Shown one piece after another: positions 36,186-45,993 of a stretch of 59,958 bases of DNA. Origin of the DNA: Chloroflexota bacterium (GTDB taxonomy: Bacteria > Chloroflexota > UBA11872); contig JAPPKM010000129.1 in the NCBI GenBank assembly GCA_028874315.1, forward strand, positions 1 to 59,958, written 5' to 3'. Position 1 is the stretch's first letter. Each line of letters starts with the position of its first letter. Both the position numbers and the translations under genes were made by a program. The notes under the pieces are model-generated. The model was given only the letters and a program-made list of their open reading frames with translations, was not told where the DNA came from and ran no database searches.

Positions 36186-39013
36186 TCGGCTCGCCTCGCT
36201 GCCTGCTCCGTCCCTACCGTTGCGCTCACATCTCCCGCAAAGAGCTTGTAGGCAACCTCCCCCGTCTCGGCAACCCGCAACACCAGCACGGGGATCACCG
36301 CCGCCTCCAGATACGCCTGCCGCAGCCGCACTGCCAGCACGTACGTGCCCGGATCCAGTCCCACGCCCGACGATTCCATCTCAACGTACGACCCGTCGGC
36401 GCCGCGCACCGCCAACCGTGGGCCACGAGCGTCGAATTCGTACCGATGCGCTGCAGGACTGCCGCCGGGAACGATCTGGCCCGCAAACCACACCTCGCCC
36501 AGGTGGGTGTAACCATCCACGTCATACGCTGTAGGCAGCGTCCACGACGTGTCTTCCACCTCAATGACCAGCCAGTCCTGACCCGTCCAGCGAGCCGGTG
36601 CGCGGTCGCTGAACGTGACCGAAAAGGCCGCGCCGTCGGCCGCCGCGCGTTCGTGACGTAGCCGCAGCGTAAAGTTTGCGGCGGGGCCGGGCGGCGGCGG
36701 CACGGGTGGGGCGATGCCAGGCCGGGTGGCGTACGCCACGTGCGCATCGTTCCACCAGATCGGAATGAACCCAAGTCGATCCACGTCGTAGAGCCGCCCA
36801 CGCGGCAGCAATCCCACGTCTGGAATCCGCCCGCCAGGCGGCTCGGATGCAATGGTTGTCAATAGATGAACGGGCGTCGTATCCACCTCACCCAGCAGTC
36901 GCGCGTGCCCCAAGACCGCGGCCAGGCGGACCGAAGCAACCGGGTCGTGCGCCAACGGCAGATAGACGGTGGCCGAGGCGGGCACCGCCCGCCGCAGGGC
37001 CTCAAATGACTTCGGCGGCGGCGGCGGATCCAGTGCCAAGAATGCTGGCAGGACGACATAGAGTGCGTCGCCGTCGACACGCAGAAGGAGTTCGAACAAG
37101 CTGGGGTCATTCAGCCAGCGCCGGGCGCGCACAGGCAGGCTGGCAACCCACGCTTCGGTCGCATGGACGTAGTCGAAACCGAGACGCCGGATGGCACTCG
37201 GTTCCAGAAAGCGTCGAGCGTCCAGGTACTCAGGGCCCAGCTCAGGAACGACATGCAGAAGACCTGCAAACCCAGAAGCATTGGGACGACCTGTGGCGAC
37301 GGTCAGATGGTGCGGATACGGCGAAAGGATGCGCGCGCGAGCCGCCGTGTGGTCCCGAATGTAGTTGACCACGGGCAGCGACGCGATCGGGCTTAGGGCA
37401 TGACGCTGTCCCATTGGGTGAGTTATTGACGCGTCTCTTGGCGCTGGCGGAGCGTTGGTCAGGTTCACGCCCTGGGCAGCCGCCAGACCCAGCGTCCGGG
37501 TCGGCGCCGCGACCGTGGGCCAGATCACCAGCACCAGCAGCACCGCAACGGAGGGAGCGCGCCACGGCGGCCGGAGTGTCGTCAATCGGCCGCTAAGGGC
37601 CACGAGCAGCGCCAACAGCGCGAAGTTGCGCGCATGCCCGTCAAATCGGTCCAGGTCATAGTCGGCGTACGTGTAGCGCAGGAGCAACGCGGCCAACAGA
37701 AAGACCCCGCACGCCGTGGCCAGCGATAGGACCAGCCGGTTGAACCGGCCTAGGAGAACGGCCAAGACGCCGATGATCAGGGGGCCCAAGCCCAGCATTG
37801 CCAGCCCGCCCGGCAACGGCTGAACCGTACCGACAAGCCGACGATCCAAAGGGCTTCTGGGCCAACCAAGGGAGACGCCCCCGGAGAGTGATCCGGTCAG
37901 GACGTCGGTCAGCACACCGCTGCTAACAGCCAGAAGGGCCGCAGCCAGTATCGGCCCGGCGGCCGTCCGAAGTGCCAGGTTTCGGCTGATGTTTGCGCCT
38001 CTCCAGGCACGTCCAAATCGCACAGTTTCCAGGAGTCCCCAGCAGCCGAGCACTGTAAGTGCCAGGGTCTCTTCGACCAGGCCAAGAAATCCGATCAGCA
38101 GAGCCAGGACCGCGCGGGCCGTCCAACCCGCGCGGCGACAGTCGGTCGCGTGTTCCAGCACCGTAAACGCCAGGGCGTAGCCGAGCACAAACTGCGGTTT
38201 CCAGATATTTGGTGCGGGGGCGTGGTACCAGGTCGGCCAGTCCAATGAGACTTCCGGCCAATACACGGAGCCGAGCGATGCGCGCACACCGGCTGCTGGA
38301 ATACCCGTCGGAATAGGTACCTGCACAATGTCGGCCGGCAGCACGTCGAACCCGATCAGGGTCCATGCGCCGGCGGTGATCAGTAGAGGCGTCAGCACCA
38401 GCAGGCTTGTCCAGCCGCCCCGGCTGCGCAGGGCAGTTCCCACGATCATTGCCAGGGCCATCCAGACGAAGGCGCCCAGCACCTCGATAGTGAGCGCCAG
38501 ATCAGGCCCAACGGGCGGAGCCAGCAATCCCGTCAACAGTTGTGGGCCGTAGTGATAGGGAGCCGCGAGGCCTGGGTTCCACGGCAACTCGGACGGGCTG
38601 CCGCCGGCCTGGATAGTGGCGGCGAGGGAGACGTGGATGGCGTCTGGCAGCGGCAGCAATTGGCGGACGGCCAACGCCGCCCAGAAAACCGCGAGGGCCG
38701 CCGCACCGAACCCGACACTCCTGCGCGGCGAGAGTCGCAACGCGCCTGGCGCCCGACAGGCAAGGCCGATGCCAAGAACCAGAATCACGATCCAGCCGGC
38801 CAGCGCCCCGCTGCGTCCCGGCAGTACCGGCAGCATGAAGTTGACCAGCAGACCCCAAAGCGCCGGACCGATCACCAGCCCCTGGGCCAGCGCCATGCCG
38901 TCGTCGGTTTGCCGCAGAGCTACCCGAGCCACGACGTAGCCCACGCCCGCCAGCGTCAGCAGTTCCGCCGCAAGCAGCAGCAGGCCCGGCACGACCCCTG
39001 GATCGACCGTCAT
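36182..39013 (-). CDS. Large polytopic membrane protein, paralogue I of 11
   Basis: A 943-residue family member and the only copy with a one-residue deletion in the first outer loop (LPDAIHVSLAA), so its YHYG motif starts at residue 153. The Trp-Pro-Pro of the loop is replaced by SPSEL. It has RFDGHARN, as in F, then TGRPNASGFAG and WTGQDWL. The C-terminus stops after YKLFAGDV with a short charged tail (EQAARRAE) and no cysteine pair. Its stop overlaps the start of H. The start ATG at 39013 follows GAGGCCAGTCGG, a weak ribosome-binding site. Function unknown. Confidence 0.85.
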   Translation of the reverse strand: MTVDPGVVPGLLLLAAELLTLAGVGYVVARVALRQTDDGMALAQGLVIGPALWGLLVNFMLPVLPGRSGALAGWIVILVLGIGLACRAPGALRLSPRRSVGFGAAALAVFWAALAVRQLLPLPDAIHVSLAATIQAGGSPSELPWNPGLAAPYHYGPQLLTGLLAPPVGPDLALTIEVLGAFVWMALAMIVGTALRSRGGWTSLLVLTPLLITAGAWTLIGFDVLPADIVQVPIPTGIPAAGVRASLGSVYWPEVSLDWPTWYHAPAPNIWKPQFVLGYALAFTVLEHATDCRRAGWTARAVLALLIGFLGLVEETLALTVLGCWGLLETVRFGRAWRGANISRNLALRTAAGPILAAALLAVSSGVLTDVLTGSLSGGVSLGWPRSPLDRRLVGTVQPLPGGLAMLGLGPLIIGVLAVLLGRFNRLVLSLATACGVFLLAALLLRYTYADYDLDRFDGHARNFALLALLVALSGRLTTLRPPWRAPSVAVLLVLVIWPTVAAPTRTLGLAAAQGVNLTNAPPAPRDASITHPMGQRHALSPIASLPVVNYIRDHTAARARILSPYPHHLTVATGRPNASGFAGLLHVVPELGPEYLDARRFLEPSAIRRLGFDYVHATEAWVASLPVRARRWLNDPSLFELLLRVDGDALYVVLPAFLALDPPPPPKSFEALRRAVPASATVYLPLAHDPVASVRLAAVLGHARLLGEVDTTPVHLLTTIASEPPGGRIPDVGLLPRGRLYDVDRLGFIPIWWNDAHVAYATRPGIAPPVPPPPGPAANFTLRLRHERAAADGAAFSVTFSDRAPARWTGQDWLVIEVEDTSWTLPTAYDVDGYTHLGEVWFAGQIVPGGSPAAHRYEFDARGPRLAVRGADGSYVEMESSGVGLDPGTYVLAVRLRQAYLEAAVIPVLVLRVAETGEVAYKLFAGDVSATVGTEQAARRAE

Positions 39014-39305
39014 CCGACTGGCCTCGGCAGACGACCGAGCCTCACTGAGCGGACAGCCATGGGCTGGGAAGATTGCGAAGTCGCCATAAACGCGGACATC
39101 CCGGCGGGCATGCCGTCAGGCTAGCGAGTTATGCGCCCCGGCGGCTCAGGCGCCCTGTGGCTGGCGGTTCGGCGCGTCGATCCCGCGCGTCCCGCGCATT
39201 CACACTATACAGCCCGGAATGGGTCCCCAAGCTCCGCCTTCACACCCCGGTGCTTCGGAAGTCTCCCGGCAACGGTCATTCGATATGAAGTGCCCAGGCG
39301 TTCGT

Positions 39306-42300
39306 CTACGGCGACGCCCCCGGGGCGCCTGCGGTCAGTCGGCGGCATGACTCGGTGTGCTGCAGGAGTTCCGGGCAAGCGTTCACCGCGGCACTACTCG
39401 TATCCCGATGGATGGCGTACGTCACGTCGCCGGTTTCGGAGATCGTGGTCCGTAGAACGGGAAGCACCGCCGCCTGCAGGTGAGCCAACCGCAGGCGCAC
39501 CGCGAGGACGTAAGCGCCGGGCGCCAAGGCCTCAGCGCTCGATGATTGCGCCGGGACCATTGCGTCGCCGACCCTGACGGCCAGCCGCCTCTCGCGTGCG
39601 CTGAATTCGTACTCGTGGGTGACGATCCCGCGTGCCGGTACGATCTGGCCAGCGAACCACACGCGGCCCACATTCGTAAACCCATCGGCTTCGTATCGGG
39701 TCGGCAGTGCCCAGGGCGTCTCGTCGACCTCGAGAACCAGCCAGTCCTGGCCAGTCCAGCGCTCGCGCGCCATGTCGTCGAACGTTGCCGTGAAGGACAC
39801 TCGATCGCCCTCCACACGTACATCCGAAAGGCCGACGGAAAAGTCGTGCTCGGGCGGCGGCGGCTCATCGACGACGGGTGAGATTTCGGGGACTGTTGCG
39901 TAAACGGCAACTTCGTCGCCCAACCAGATCAGCGAGAACTCCTCTGCCCTGGTCGTGAACGCAAACCCCCGCGGAGCCAGCAGCACGCTTGGCGTATGCC
40001 CTTGCACCGGCTCCGTTGGGATCTCCGTCAGCAGGTAGGTCCCGGATGGATCCACCTCCCCAAGCAGACGGGTGTGCGCCAACGCTGTCGCCAACCGAAC
40101 CTGGTTCTTTGCCGTGAGTCCTCCCGCAAGATATGCGCTGGCGGACGCAGGAACCGCTTGCCGGAGGGCCTCGAATGAGGCCGGATCAGGTTCCGGGTCG
40201 AGTTCCAGAAACGCGGGCTGAATGCGATAGAGCGCGTCGGCGTCACCACGGATCAGCGGCGCAAAGAAACGCGGGTCGTTCAGCCAGCGCCGGGCATGGT
40301 CGGGAAGGCTGGCGACCCAGCCGTCCGTGGCGTGAAGGTAGGCGAAGCCCAGACGCCGAACGGCTGCGGGTTCCAGAAAGTCACGCGCGTCCTCGAAGGC
40401 AGGACCCTTGTTCGCCCAGAGGTGGAGCACCTCCTCAAACCCGGACGCGTTGGGACGCCCGGTCGTGGCGGTCATGTCCAACGGATTCGGCGACAGGATG
40501 CGGGCGTCGACCGGCGTGTGGTCGCTGATAAATCGGGCTACCGGCTCGGAGACCGGGTGTTCGATCTTGTAGCGCCCCAATCCCCAGAAGTACCGGTCAG
40601 TATCAAACTCATTCGACCGGCCCCTGGAGGCGGATTGGGCATTAACCAGCTCGATCCCATGGCCGACTGCCAGACCTAATGTGCGGACAGGAACCGCCAC
40701 GGTGGGCCAGGCCACCAACGCAACGATGAGTGCGCCGGCGGCGTAGCGCCAGGGAGGACGGAGAGCCGAGAGCCGCCAGCCCAGCGCGAGCAGGAGGGCC
40801 AGTAGGGCGAAGTTGCGGGCGTGCCCGTCCATCCGGGTCACGTCGAACGGAAACGCGGGGTGCCGCAGGGCAATCGCCGCCAGCATGAACACCCCCGCCC
40901 CGGCGACCAGGGCAAGCACCAGCCGTTGCCGCCACGCCAGCAACAGCGCGATGGCCGCGACTGGAATCACCCCAAGACCCAGCCGCCCAATGCCTCCAGG
41001 CCCAGGGGTCAGTAGCGTGCCGAAGGGAAGGCGGCTGCCTGGCTCGTCAATCCACCCGAGGTGGGTTCCGCTGGACACGCCACCCAGCAATGCAGAGATC
41101 GGCCCGCCTCCCACAGCCAGCAGCAGCGCGGCCAGTGCCGGTCCCGCGGCAATGCGCAGGATCGCCGCCTGGCTTTCAATGCCGTCGCTCCATTTCCCTG
41201 GGCCATCAGGCTCGAGTGGCTCTTGAGTTAGATCTTCAGAATCCCTGGAGTGAGCGCGGCAAGCGACTTCCGTGCGCTGTGTCGGTGCGAGGCGACAACG
41301 CATAGAGCGCGGCGAGAGTCGGATGGCAGACGCGACGCGTGCCGCTTCCAGGGCAATCCAACAGGCCAGTACAACCAGCGCGACTTCCTCGCTCAGCAGA
41401 CCGACGAATCCAACCAATGCGGCCAAGATCAGCGTCGCAGTCCAGGACTGGCCGCGAGAACCGGCTACCGCCGTTACCACGACCAGCGTGAGCGCGTATG
41501 CCCATATAAACGGGGGTTTCCAGATGTTGGGTGGCGATGCCACAAACTCCGTTTGCCAGTTCAGGGACACCTGAGGCCAATACACGTTGGCGAGTGAGGA
41601 ACCGAGGCCTGCCGCCGGCAAGCCGGTCGGACTGGGAATCTGCAGGATGTCCGGCGGCGGGATGATGAAGCCGACGAGTGTCCAGGCGCCGGGCGTAAGC
41701 ACGAGCGGCGCCAGCACCGCCACGCTGCTCCAGCCGCCCCGTTTGTACAGTAACGTAGCTATAACGAGGGCCAACCCGGTCCACGCATACGCGCCCACCA
41801 GTTCGGTGGTGAAGGGGAGATCGGGCCCGCCAGGCGTCATCAGGAGCCCGATCAGCATGTCCGCGCCATAGTGATAGAGGAGCGGCTGGTCGGGGGTCCA
41901 GGAAATCGCCGGCGGCCAACCGCCTTCCCGAATGTAGGCCGACAGCCCCAGGTGAATGGCCTCGTCGGGAATCTGCAAGAGCTGGCGAGCTGCCAGCATG
42001 ACCCAGAAAACGGCCAGCGCCGCAATGGTGAATCTCGCCGCGGTGCGTAGCCTCGGCCGAACCGGTTGCGGCGCGCGCCAAACTAGCACCGCGGCCAGGG
42101 CCAACAGCACCGCCCAACTCGCCAGCGCTCCCGCGCGACCCGGCGCTGGATGCAGCATGAAATTAGCGATCAGCCCCCATAACGCCGGGCCAATCACCAT
42201 CCCCTGCGCGAGCGCCATCGAGTCGCCATTCTGGCGTAGAGCCACTCGAGCAACGACATACCCCAGCGCCGCCAACCCACCGAACTCCAGCACGAGGAGC

Positions 42301-42335
42301 AGCAATCCAGGCGCAACGGCTGGGTCAACCGTCAC
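39306..42335 (-). CDS. Large polytopic membrane protein, paralogue J of 11
   Basis: At 1009 residues this is the longest copy. The extra length is an insertion of about 50-60 residues, rich in Arg, Ser, Asp and Glu, between helices 8 and 9 (roughly 41165-41325). Predicted topology makes this loop cytoplasmic. It contains two cysteines (RCRLAPTQRTEVACRAH). Other motifs are Asp124 in IPDEAIH, Y154-H-Y-G157, MDGHARN, TGRPNASGF and WTGQDWL. It is the only minus-strand copy with the CX9C tail (CPELLQHTESC). The start is GTG at 42335 (GAGTGACGG), inferred from the family's MTVDP start. Function unknown. Confidence 0.85.
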   Translation of the reverse strand: MTVDPAVAPGLLLLVLEFGGLAALGYVVARVALRQNGDSMALAQGMVIGPALWGLIANFMLHPAPGRAGALASWAVLLALAAVLVWRAPQPVRPRLRTAARFTIAALAVFWVMLAARQLLQIPDEAIHLGLSAYIREGGWPPAISWTPDQPLLYHYGADMLIGLLMTPGGPDLPFTTELVGAYAWTGLALVIATLLYKRGGWSSVAVLAPLVLTPGAWTLVGFIIPPPDILQIPSPTGLPAAGLGSSLANVYWPQVSLNWQTEFVASPPNIWKPPFIWAYALTLVVVTAVAGSRGQSWTATLILAALVGFVGLLSEEVALVVLACWIALEAARVASAIRLSPRSMRCRLAPTQRTEVACRAHSRDSEDLTQEPLEPDGPGKWSDGIESQAAILRIAAGPALAALLLAVGGGPISALLGGVSSGTHLGWIDEPGSRLPFGTLLTPGPGGIGRLGLGVIPVAAIALLLAWRQRLVLALVAGAGVFMLAAIALRHPAFPFDVTRMDGHARNFALLALLLALGWRLSALRPPWRYAAGALIVALVAWPTVAVPVRTLGLAVGHGIELVNAQSASRGRSNEFDTDRYFWGLGRYKIEHPVSEPVARFISDHTPVDARILSPNPLDMTATTGRPNASGFEEVLHLWANKGPAFEDARDFLEPAAVRRLGFAYLHATDGWVASLPDHARRWLNDPRFFAPLIRGDADALYRIQPAFLELDPEPDPASFEALRQAVPASASAYLAGGLTAKNQVRLATALAHTRLLGEVDPSGTYLLTEIPTEPVQGHTPSVLLAPRGFAFTTRAEEFSLIWLGDEVAVYATVPEISPVVDEPPPPEHDFSVGLSDVRVEGDRVSFTATFDDMARERWTGQDWLVLEVDETPWALPTRYEADGFTNVGRVWFAGQIVPARGIVTHEYEFSARERRLAVRVGDAMVPAQSSSAEALAPGAYVLAVRLRLAHLQAAVLPVLRTTISETGDVTYAIHRDTSSAAVNACPELLQHTESCRRLTAGAPGASP

Positions 42336-42433
42336 TCAGACTCTCCCGGCATTGATACATGGGGTGCGCGCCTGTCCAAAGGACCGCCGGCTCAACATGT
42401 GTTCCGGCAGACGCTCTGCGGATTCTGTCCGCC

Positions 42434-45268
42434 TCACGGAATCAACGCCGCTCCAAGCGTTCCTTCATAGACCTTGTATGAAACCTCGCCAGCGTTTGAA
42501 ACCGTAAAGCTCATGAGCGGAATGTACGCAAGTTCCCACCAGTCGCCTCGTAGTCGCGCCGCCAGCGTCCAGGTTCCCGCTTCAACGCCGGCGCCGGAAG
42601 ACGGGGCGCGCGCATAGCTTCCGTCGGCGTTTTGCACGTCAAGTCTGGCCATCCGCGGATCGAATTCGAATCGATAGGTCGTGGCACCTCTGCCGGGCAC
42701 AACCTGGCCGCCGAACCATTGCGAACCGGAGCGCCGGCGCTCGTCCGCTTCAAATTCCCGGGGGATGGCCCAGGGCGAATCGTCCGTCGAAGTCACCAAC
42801 CAGTCCTGGCCCTTCCACTCGTCGGGCTCCCGATCCGAGAACGTCGCCGTAAAGACAATGCGGCCATCGGCTGCCTGGACGTCCGACAACTCAACGCTGA
42901 ATGGACGCGACGGCGGCGGCATGATCGGGTTGGCAGCTCTGCCCAGCGGATAAATGGCGATTTCGTCGTTCCACCAGATTGGCTCACGCTTATCGAGGGG
43001 AAATGCCGATGGGGCAAGGCGCGCCGATGTAACGATGAGATCGGGCGTGTGGTCGCCCAAGGGTTCGGTTGGAAAGTGAGGTCGGCTATGCCACGTAGGC
43101 GTCGGTCGCGCCTGGCCGAGGAGACGCGTGTGAGATAAAACCACCGCCGCCCGAATCGAGTTTACCGGCTCCAACGAGGGTGAAAGATAAACCGTGCTTG
43201 AGGCCCGTACAGCCTGCCGCAATCCTTCAAATGACTCGGCGGGCGGAATCGTTTCCAAGTCCAAAAACGCAGGTCGGACGCGGAAAAGCGCGTCGACCCC
43301 GTCTCGGATGAGCAGATCAAAGAGGGCGGGGTCCTCCAGCCAGCGTTGCGCGTGCTCCGGCAGACGTGCGACCCAGTCGTCGGATGCGTGTACATACGAC
43401 GCGCCGAGCCGCCGCACAGCCAGCGGTTCCAGGTACCGAATGGCGTCAATGTATTCGGGACCAAATACGGGAACAAACTGCACGAATTCCGAGTAGGCAG
43501 ACGCGTTGGGCCGCCCAGTGACAATGGACATTTCGGTTGGGGACGGCGACAAGATCCGGGCATCAACTGGCGTCTGCTCGCGAATGTATTCCGCCACGGT
43601 CTCCGACATCGGTCTTCGCATGACGTAGCGGCCGATGAGATCTGAGGGTGGCGCGGACGCTACGGGCTGAGCGTTGCTGAGTTGCGGCCCGCGCGTGAGC
43701 GCGAGGCCGATGTTCTGTAGAGGCGCGACCACGGTGGGCCAGGTGATCAACGCCGCAATTAACGCACTCGCTGCATAGCGCCACCGTGTCGGCAGGGCTG
43801 CCAGGCGAACTGCCAGCGCCACCAGCAGTGCTAGTAGCGCGAAGTTGCGCGCATGGCCGTCAAGACGAACCAAATCCAGCGAATATTCGTACTGCAGAGT
43901 CAATGCGGCCAGCAACAGCAGAACACTGGCGGCGGCCAGCGCCACAACCAGCCGCTGCCGCCAGGCCAGCAGAATGGCGCCGGCAACTACCGGCACCGTG
44001 CCGACCGCAAGCACACCCACACCGCCAGGCCAGGTACTGACTTCGCCAAGAGGACGCCGACTGCCAGCGTCCGCGATCCACCCCAACGACAATCCCGACG
44101 GGTTCGAACTGGTTAGGGCCCCTGAAATTGCGCCTCCCGCACCCGCCAGCAGAAGCGCCGCCAGAACCGGCCCAGAGGCTGCGCGCAGAATTGGGTCCCA
44201 CCGCATGGGACGCTTCGTGCTGCCTCTACGCAGCCGACGAATCAGCCGTGCGCCGTGCCCGCGCCGCACAAGCTGCAAGCCCTCCGCTATCCCCCAAAGC
44301 CCCAGCACGACCGGAGCAACCGTTTCGTCCACCAATCCCAGAAAGCCGACGAGCAGAGCCAAAGCCACGTGCGCCAGCCACCCCCGCTCGCCTCGGCGCG
44401 CCACACGCTCTAACCCCACAAACGCCAGCGCGTAGGCCAGCACGAAGTGGGGCTTCCATATATTGGCCGGCGAAGCCTCGACCGCGGTCGTCCACGGGTA
44501 GTCCACGGATGGCCAATAAACTCCCGCTAGCGAGGCGCGCAGCCCGGCCTCGGGCAGTCCCGCGGGAATCGGCACCTGCAGAATGCCCGGCGGAGCGACG
44601 TAATGCAGTTGGGTCCACAGCCCAAAGGACAGCAGCAACGGGCTGATAACTAACGCGGCCAACCGCGAACCGAAGCGAAGAACGGTGGTGACCACGGTCA
44701 GCGCTAGACCCGTCCACGCATAAGCGTCGATGATCTCGGTCGTGAACGCGGGATCCGGTCCGACCGGCGGTGCCAGCAATGCCATCAGCAGGTCGGCGCC
44801 GTAGTGGTACGGCGCCGGCAAGCCCGGGTGCCACGGAAACGCCGGCGGATATCCACCCGCTCGGATTGAGGCGGCGAGTCCCAGGTGAAGATATGCATCC
44901 ACGATCGACATCAGTTGACGGCTAGCCAGGACCACCCAGAAGAGCGCCAGCGCCCCAGCCGCAAACCCGGCCACCGTGCGCGGCGATACGCGCAGCGAAG
45001 TCGGCGCGCGCCAAGCCAGCCAGCTGGCCACTGTCAACGTGACGACCCAGGCCGCAAGTGAACCGGCCAGACCCGGGAGCAGGTGAAGAACGAAGTTCAC
45101 GATGAGCCCCCAGAGCGCCGGGCCAATGACCAGTCCTTGCGCCAGCGCCAAACGGTCGTCCGCCTGTTTCAGAGCCACGCGCGCGACCACAAAGCCGACT
45201 GCAGCCAGCGTCAGCATCTCCAGGGCCAGCAGGAGCAGACCCGGGAGGATGGCCGCGTCAACGATCAT
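42434..45268 (-). CDS. Large polytopic membrane protein, paralogue K of 11
   Basis: A 944-residue family member and the first gene of the minus-strand array. Asp124 is in IVDAYLH, followed by Y154-H-Y-G157 and LDGHARN. NASAY replaces NASGF, and WKGQDWL and RLRGDWWEL place it with G and H. It has a basic loop (RLIRRLRRGSTKRPMRW) between helices 8 and 9, smaller than the insertion of J but in the same place. There is no cysteine tail. The ATG has the TTGAATGAT context. The 92-nt gap to the Nudix gene may hold the array promoter, but no clear pair was seen, and the Nudix gene could be co-transcribed. Function unknown. Confidence 0.85.
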   Translation of the reverse strand: MIVDAAILPGLLLLALEMLTLAAVGFVVARVALKQADDRLALAQGLVIGPALWGLIVNFVLHLLPGLAGSLAAWVVTLTVASWLAWRAPTSLRVSPRTVAGFAAGALALFWVVLASRQLMSIVDAYLHLGLAASIRAGGYPPAFPWHPGLPAPYHYGADLLMALLAPPVGPDPAFTTEIIDAYAWTGLALTVVTTVLRFGSRLAALVISPLLLSFGLWTQLHYVAPPGILQVPIPAGLPEAGLRASLAGVYWPSVDYPWTTAVEASPANIWKPHFVLAYALAFVGLERVARRGERGWLAHVALALLVGFLGLVDETVAPVVLGLWGIAEGLQLVRRGHGARLIRRLRRGSTKRPMRWDPILRAASGPVLAALLLAGAGGAISGALTSSNPSGLSLGWIADAGSRRPLGEVSTWPGGVGVLAVGTVPVVAGAILLAWRQRLVVALAAASVLLLLAALTLQYEYSLDLVRLDGHARNFALLALLVALAVRLAALPTRWRYAASALIAALITWPTVVAPLQNIGLALTRGPQLSNAQPVASAPPSDLIGRYVMRRPMSETVAEYIREQTPVDARILSPSPTEMSIVTGRPNASAYSEFVQFVPVFGPEYIDAIRYLEPLAVRRLGASYVHASDDWVARLPEHAQRWLEDPALFDLLIRDGVDALFRVRPAFLDLETIPPAESFEGLRQAVRASSTVYLSPSLEPVNSIRAAVVLSHTRLLGQARPTPTWHSRPHFPTEPLGDHTPDLIVTSARLAPSAFPLDKREPIWWNDEIAIYPLGRAANPIMPPPSRPFSVELSDVQAADGRIVFTATFSDREPDEWKGQDWLVTSTDDSPWAIPREFEADERRRSGSQWFGGQVVPGRGATTYRFEFDPRMARLDVQNADGSYARAPSSGAGVEAGTWTLAARLRGDWWELAYIPLMSFTVSNAGEVSYKVYEGTLGAALIP

Positions 45269-45360
45269 TCAATCAATGTCCAGAGTCGGGGCAAGTCGTA
45301 ACTCGCCTGAGCGGACTACCACCGCCAGCGAACATAGTTGGACGCCTGTAAGCCAGGCGT

Positions 45361-45837
45361 CTAGCCCAAGAACAGCCCATACTCCCCGCCGCCCGGGTTT
45401 TCCACGTCGGCTGGATAGAGGAGATTGCGCGCGACGCCGAGGGCACGCGCGGCGACGGCACGGTTGATCTCCGGCACCTGATCCAACGCGTCAATCTCCG
45501 TCAGCGTCAAGTACGCCGCTCGGTCAACCTCATCGCCGGGCGATGGCTCGCCGGCCTCCGGCCGCATCAGAAACACCACATACGTGCTGTTGGTATCGTC
45601 CCAGCGGGTACGAACGGCAAGGACGCCCTGGACAGAGGCCTCGACACCGGTTTCCTCACGCACTTCACGCACAACCGCCGTGTCCAACGTCTCGTCCCGG
45701 TCAACGAAGCCGCCGGGAATCTGCCAGTTGCCGCGACCGTATCTGGAGGAGCGGCGGACAAACAACACGGAACGGCCGCGGACCACGGCGCCGCCCACAC
45801 CCACGTTGTAGCCCTGGTTGTATTGCTCGAGACTCAT
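45361..45837 (-). CDS. Nudix hydrolase
   Basis: A 158-residue hydrolase of nucleoside diphosphate derivatives. The Nudix box is complete: GGFVDRDETLDTAVVREV followed by REETGV (Gx5Ex7REUxEExGU), with the two Glu of REETG as metal ligands. The N-terminus (GYNVGVGGAVVRGRSVLFVRR) and the NWQIPGGF segment resemble ADP-ribose/NADH pyrophosphatase and MutT-like enzymes. Substrate cannot be fixed from sequence. It is divergent from the PHP-Lon operon and lies on the same strand as, and upstream of, the membrane protein array G-K. Confidence 0.9.
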   Translation of the reverse strand: MSLEQYNQGYNVGVGGAVVRGRSVLFVRRSSRYGRGNWQIPGGFVDRDETLDTAVVREVREETGVEASVQGVLAVRTRWDDTNSTYVVFLMRPEAGEPSPGDEVDRAAYLTLTEIDALDQVPEINRAVAARALGVARNLLYPADVENPGGGEYGLFLG

Positions 45838-45921
45838 GACAGCGTTGCCCCCGCACGCATGATTGCCGATCCGGTAGACAGCCGATTATGAACCACGGCC
45901 GCCAGGCCGTAGGCCGTCACG

Positions 45922-45951
45922 TTGTGGCCGCCCGCTCGCGCTCCCTAGAAT
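45922..45951 (+). promoter_or_regulatory. Candidate promoter for the PHP-lon operon
   Basis: TTGTGG (45922-45927), an 18-nt spacer and TAGAAT (45946-45951) form a plausible sigma-70-like pair. They lie about 43 nt before the PHP start in the divergent gap. The -10 matches five of six consensus bases; the -35 matches only TTG. Confidence 0.35.
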
Positions 45952-45993
45952 CAAACGCACGCGGCGCCTCGCCAGCCACTGGTCACCCAACCC

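Noticed and set aside
34803..36251. Long plus-strand open frame (482 codons) antisense to paralogue H
   Set aside because: It is Gln/Pro/Arg-rich with no recognisable domain, and it lies wholly opposite a well-conserved family member; GC-rich codon bias creates such shadows.
4827..45268. Array copies as assembly duplication artefacts
   Set aside because: The copies differ along their whole length, with distinct lengths, tails, inserts and gaps, so they cannot be the same locus assembled twice.
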